Source: VAXT01 sp963774625
Lineage (GTDB): Bacteria; Actinomycetota; Thermoleophilia; Gaiellales; Gaiellaceae
Direction of reading: 5' to 3'
Assembly (NCBI GenBank): GCA_963774625.1
Contig: CAVZFQ010000009.1
Span: forward strand, 1-16,445
DNA length: 16,445 nt
The translations under genes and the position numbers were made by a program. Positions 13,840 to 16,445 of this stretch are shown in pieces. Under the pieces are notes generated by a model that saw only the letters and a program-made list of their open reading frames with translations, made no database searches and was not told the DNA's origin. Numbering within the stretch: the first letter of the stretch is position 1; each line of letters begins with the position of its first letter.

Positions 13840-14550
13840 GCGGCTGGCGACGCCCTCGATCGTCGCCCGGCCGTACGCGTCGGTCGGGTTGCGGTCGGTC
13901 AGGACGGCGAGGACGAGGCGGGAGCCGCCTCGCTCGAGGATCGCTACCTGGTGCCAGAGGTGCCGCGACTCGAACCAGCCGCCCTTGAAGGTGAGCCGCC
14001 AGTCGGGAGCGGCGCGTGGGATGCCCCAGCGCTGCGACGGGACGATGCGCCGCAGCAGGCCGAGCGCATACGGGCGATGCGCCGGCGGCGTCAGGCGTTC
14101 GAGCCGTGCGAAGAACATGACCTGGTCGCGCGCGCTCGTCTGCGAGTACGCCCAGTAGCTCGCCGCCGCAAACGAGCTCATGCCGGCGCGGCGGGCGAGC
14201 GCGTCGAGCGTAGGCCCGCGGCCGATTCGGTCGTAGGCCCAGTTGGCGTCGATGTTGTCGGAGCGCGTGATCATCGGGCCGAGCCGGGCGCGTACGTTGC
14301 GGTCGAGCGGCAACTGACCCCAGGACACGCGGCGCAGGTACGCGACGAGGATCATCGCCTTGACGAGCGACGCCGAGCGGTAGCGCAGGTTCGGCTGGTA
14401 TCCGTGCAGCCGGCTACTGGAGTCGAGGTATGCGAAGGAGACGATGCCCGCCCGCGCCCGGGCGTAATTCCGCGCAGAGTCGACGTCAGCGCTTGCGCTC
14501 GAAGGGAGCAGCGAGACAATCAGCGCGACCGCGAGCGCAAGGCGGATCAT
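13822..14550 (-). CDS. Secreted beta-lactamase-fold serine hydrolase (SxxK/SDN/KGG)
   Basis: This 242-residue exported protein has a signal peptide (MIRLALAVALIVSLLPSSASA) and the class A beta-lactamase/penicillin-binding layout: SLVK (Ser61, Lys64), SDN (97-99) and KGG (189-191) in place of KTG. The omega-loop ExxLN motif with the deacylating glutamate is not visible; the equivalent region reads SYWAYSQTSARDQ. A true penicillinase is therefore unlikely, and a peptidoglycan- or ester-directed hydrolase is a better guess. The ATG at 14550 has AGAGGA (14564-14559) 8 bases upstream. It is divergent from the RidA-like gene (25-base gap) and convergent with the HAAS gene. The fold is well supported; the substrate is unknown. 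Confidence 0.85.
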   Translation of the reverse strand: MIRLALAVALIVSLLPSSASADVDSARNYARARAGIVSFAYLDSSSRLHGYQPNLRYRSASLVKAMILVAYLRRVSWGQLPLDRNVRARLGPMITRSDNIDANWAYDRIGRGPTLDALARRAGMSSFAAASYWAYSQTSARDQVMFFARLERLTPPAHRPYALGLLRRIVPSQRWGIPRAAPDWRLTFKGGWFESRHLWHQVAILERGGSRLVLAVLTDRNPTDAYGRATIEGVASRLLSPA

Positions 14551-14563
14551 GGCTCGAATCCTC

Positions 14564-14569
14564 TAGGGT
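14564..14569 (+). promoter_or_regulatory. Candidate -10 box (TAGGGT) before the RidA-like gene
   Basis: TAGGGT fits TANNNT and ends 6 bases before the GTG at 14576, again consistent with a leaderless message. The same bases overlap the ribosome-binding site of the divergent serine hydrolase (AGAGGA on the minus strand). No clear -35 is visible. Confidence 0.3.
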
Positions 14570-14575
14570 CGACGC

Positions 14576-15043
14576 GTGCCCCGCGTCGAAGCGCGATTGC
14601 AGGAGCTCGGGTTGACTCTGCCGACCGCGATGACGCCACCGGGCAATTTCAAGCTGGTCGAGGTGTACGAAGGCATCGGGTTCGTTGCTGGGCACGGGCC
14701 GTTCGACGGCACGGACGTGCTCGTCCAGGGCGTGGTCGGGCGTGATTTGACTCTCGACGAGGCTTACGAAGCCGCTCGGCTCACCGGGCTCTCGATCATC
14801 GCGTCGCTCAAGCACGAGCTCGGCGACCTCGATCGTGTGGAGAAATGGCTGCGGGCCGTCGGGTATGTCCAATCTGCGCCAGGCTTCCACGACAACGCCA
14901 AGGTCGTGAACGGGTTCAGCGACCTGATCGTCGACGTCTGGGGAGACGCGGGGCGCCACGTGAGGTCGGCGCCCGGCCAGGGGCCGTCGCCGCTCAACGT
15001 CCCGATCATCGTGGACGCGCTCGTGGCCGTCGCGCCGGCCTAA
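14576..15043 (+). CDS. RidA/YjgF-like protein
   Basis: This 155-residue protein resembles the actinobacterial branch of the Rid family: RLQELGLTLP, then GNFKLVEVYEGIGFVAGHGP, LTLDEAYEAARLTGLSIIA, HELGDLDRVEKWLRAVGYV, APGFHDNAKVVNGFSDLIVD and GDAGRHVRSAPG. RidA itself deaminates reactive enamine/imine intermediates released by PLP enzymes. Arg130 lies near the position of the catalytic arginine in RidA, but this branch is divergent, so deaminase activity is not certain. The GTG at 14576 is the start because it places the family's N-terminus correctly; no ribosome-binding site is seen. The TAA at 15041-15043 directly abuts the convergent hydrolase stop. No operon partner exists on this strand. 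Confidence 0.88.
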   Translation: MPRVEARLQELGLTLPTAMTPPGNFKLVEVYEGIGFVAGHGPFDGTDVLVQGVVGRDLTLDEAYEAARLTGLSIIASLKHELGDLDRVEKWLRAVGYVQSAPGFHDNAKVVNGFSDLIVDVWGDAGRHVRSAPGQGPSPLNVPIIVDALVAVAPA

Positions 15044-15883
15044 TCAGCGTACGCGGGCAGTCGCGGCTGACCGGTCGGGGCTTTTCGCCTTCTGCTCGGC
15101 CCAGGTGAGCGCGTAGTCGGCGACCTCTTCCCAGCCGGGGCCTCCGGGGAAGTGCGGCCGGTTCGGGAACTCCTTGTACTCGACCGGTGTCGCGTACTTC
15201 GCGGCCATCTTCTTCACGACCTTCGCGGGTACGACGTGATCCTCGGCGGCGCCGATGAAGAGCATCGGCGCTCGGTCGGTTCGCTTCCAGTCGACCCTGA
15301 CGGGCGTGCGGAAGTTGATGTTGGCGTTGGCGACCTGGAACAGGACGCGGTTCGCCGCCGGGACGTGGTAGCGCTTGTAGATCTCGTCCGACTCCTCGCG
15401 GCTGAGCGTGTTGCCGAAGGCGTAGTGGAACTGCTCGGCGCTCAGCGGCGTCGCGTTGCCGCGGTTGAACGGGTTCATCAGGACGGGTCGGCTCGACTTG
15501 AGCGTCGAGAGCGGCAGGTCGGGGATGCCCCGGACCGTGCCCGGCGAGACGCCGATGCCGCCCGCAGCGAGCCCGCGGTCGACGAGCAGCTGCATGATCG
15601 TGCCGCCGAGCGAATGGCCGACGATGATCGGCGGGCTGTCGAGCCCGCGGATGATCACCTCGTAGTAGTCGACGATCTTCGGGACGTCGAGCTTCGTCAG
15701 CGGCGTCGAATCGGCGTTAAGCGCTTCGACCTCGCCCTCGAGACCGGGCCAGGAGGGCGCGAGAGTCTTGTACCCACGGCTCTCAGCGCGGGCGGCCCAA
15801 TTCTCCCAGCTGCGGGGAGTCATCCAGAGGCCGTGGACGAACAAGATGGTCTCGCCCGCAGAATGGCCATTTGTAGTGCTCAT
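15044..15883 (-). CDS. Alpha/beta hydrolase
   Basis: This 279-residue alpha/beta hydrolase has oxyanion-loop HGLW (17-20), nucleophile elbow GHSLGG (89-94, Ser91), acid Asp215 in GAAEDHVVP, and a catalytic histidine, probably His244, in NRPHFPGGPGW. A helical lid region spans ~120-200. There is no signal peptide, so it should be cytosolic; the substrate (an ester or lactone) is unknown. I chose ATG 15883 (MSTTNGHSAGETILFVHG) because AAGGGAGA (15895-15888) lies 4 bases upstream and the fold starts at once. The frame continues to 16423, but that part shadows the GFA gene. The gene is alone on its strand. Confidence 0.92.
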   Translation of the reverse strand: MSTTNGHSAGETILFVHGLWMTPRSWENWAARAESRGYKTLAPSWPGLEGEVEALNADSTPLTKLDVPKIVDYYEVIIRGLDSPPIIVGHSLGGTIMQLLVDRGLAAGGIGVSPGTVRGIPDLPLSTLKSSRPVLMNPFNRGNATPLSAEQFHYAFGNTLSREESDEIYKRYHVPAANRVLFQVANANINFRTPVRVDWKRTDRAPMLFIGAAEDHVVPAKVVKKMAAKYATPVEYKEFPNRPHFPGGPGWEEVADYALTWAEQKAKSPDRSAATARVR

Positions 15884-16000
15884 GCTGTCTCCCTTGCGAC
15901 CCCTTGCGGCCGGCGCCCACCGTCGCGCCGTCATGTGCTTAGTCAACGAACGCCGAGTAGGAGTATTCCGCGTCACGTCGCTTTCTGCTCTATTAGCAAC
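15884..16000. promoter_or_regulatory. Divergent intergenic region between alpha/beta hydrolase and GFA genes
   Basis: This 117-base gap must hold both promoters. On the minus strand the hydrolase ribosome-binding site AAGGGAGA is clear. On the plus strand TCTATT (15989-15994) lies 6 bases before the GFA ATG, a weak -10 at leaderless spacing. I see no strong -35 and no obvious dyad. Confidence 0.4.
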
Positions 16001-16432
16001 ATGGCTGCAAAGCCGACCCCCGAGAACCCCCTCCACGGCTCGTGCCTCTGCGGCGGTGTCCGCTTCGAGGTGACGGCGCCTTTCCGCTGGGCCAATCACT
16101 GCCACTGCTCGCGATGTCGGAAGCACTCGGGCGCCTTCGGCGGAACGCAGGGTCGCATCCCGCGCGAAGGATTCCGCCTGCTCGCCGGTGAGAAATTGAT
16201 CCGCGTCTTCAGGCCGGACGGCGGACGCGTGAAGGCCTTCTGCTCGGTCTGCGGCTCGAGTCTGTTCGGCGCGGAGTGGCCGGAGGGCGAAGAAGTCGCG
16301 ATCCGCCTCGGTTCGCTCGACGGCGAGCCCGGGATCCGGCCGCAGTTCCACACCTTCGTCGCCTCGCGTGCGCCCTGGGATGACATTGCGGATGACGGCC
16401 TTCCGCGCTACGACGAGGGCCACTCGACCTGA
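16001..16432 (+). CDS. GFA-family zinc protein (Gfa/CENP-V type)
   Basis: This 143-residue protein is of the glutathione-dependent formaldehyde-activating (GFA) family, cysteine-rich zinc proteins. The seven expected cysteines are present: SCLCG (C15, C17), NHCHCSRC (C34, C36, C39) and FCSVCGSSLF (C81, C84), with WDDIADDGLPRYDE at the C-terminus as in many relatives. The family contains Gfa from Paracoccus, but most members have no proven formaldehyde role, and actinobacteria lack glutathione, so the name should not be read as a function. The ATG at 16001 is the first start before the fold and has no ribosome-binding site. The rest of the window (16433-16445) holds nothing recognisable. Confidence 0.92.
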   Translation: MAAKPTPENPLHGSCLCGGVRFEVTAPFRWANHCHCSRCRKHSGAFGGTQGRIPREGFRLLAGEKLIRVFRPDGGRVKAFCSVCGSSLFGAEWPEGEEVAIRLGSLDGEPGIRPQFHTFVASRAPWDDIADDGLPRYDEGHST

Positions 16433-16445
16433 ACAGTGAGTGAGG

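Noticed and set aside
13822..14550. Antibiotic-resistance beta-lactamase
   Set aside because: The deacylation glutamate motif is missing and KTG is KGG; neighbours do not suggest a resistance locus.
16001..16432. Formaldehyde detoxification role from the GFA name
   Set aside because: Most family members have no shown formaldehyde activity, and actinobacteria do not normally make glutathione.
1..16445. CRISPR arrays, tRNA or rRNA genes, insertion sequences, attachment sites
   Set aside because: Reading through the sequence I found no regular repeats, cloverleaf-like segment, transposase gene or terminal inverted repeats.

Overview
The window is GC-rich, tightly packed DNA, most likely from an actinobacterium. 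A Thermoleophilia (Gaiellales/Solirubrobacterales)-like lineage is my best guess. The guess rests on the high GC, a coenzyme F420 operon with an F420:NADP oxidoreductase, frequent GTG and possible CTG starts, and leaderless-looking promoters. No rRNA, tRNA, CRISPR array, insertion sequence or phage gene is visible, so this reads as chromosomal sequence.

Layout. (1) At 1-1977 on the plus strand are the 3' end of a ferrochelatase gene (hemH), a two-hairpin spacer, a Wzt-type polysaccharide-export ABC ATPase and a small unknown protein. (2) At 1974-3591 on the minus strand is a PolX-family gene with HhH, palm and PHP domains. It carries a one-base frameshift near 2679, and its polymerase palm has lost the catalytic motifs. 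(3) At 3613-6878 on the plus strand is the F420 operon cofC-cofD-npdG-cofE plus a degenerate metallo-beta-lactamase-like gene, with every junction a 4-base stop/start overlap. (4) At 6858-12484 on the minus strand is a four-gene operon, in transcription order: an MFS transporter; a PLP-dependent amino-acid decarboxylase fused to a cyclic-nucleotide-binding domain; a second MFS transporter, also fused to such a domain; and an agmatinase-type ureohydrolase with a one-base frameshift. (5) At 12505-13839 on the plus strand are a small secreted cysteine-containing protein and a PadR regulator/HAAS membrane-protein pair behind a clear promoter. (6) At 13822-16432 are a secreted SxxK serine hydrolase (minus), a RidA-like protein (plus), an alpha/beta hydrolase (minus) and a GFA-family zinc protein (plus).

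How the genes work together. Block 3 makes F420 from a phospholactyl- or phosphoenolpyruvyl-type precursor and reduces it with NADPH; FO synthase must be encoded elsewhere. Block 4 is the most unusual part. An amine-forming decarboxylase and a ureohydrolase suggest amine or polyamine metabolism. Two MFS carriers could move substrate or product, and two of the four proteins carry the same kind of nucleotide-sensing domain, so the pathway may be gated after translation by cAMP or a related nucleotide. That function is inference.

Architecture. Three divergent pairs have start codons only 20-25 bases apart, often with a TAGTCT-like hexamer 6-8 bases before a start, which fits leaderless transcription. 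All four convergent pairs touch or overlap at their 3' ends, leaving no room for conventional terminators.
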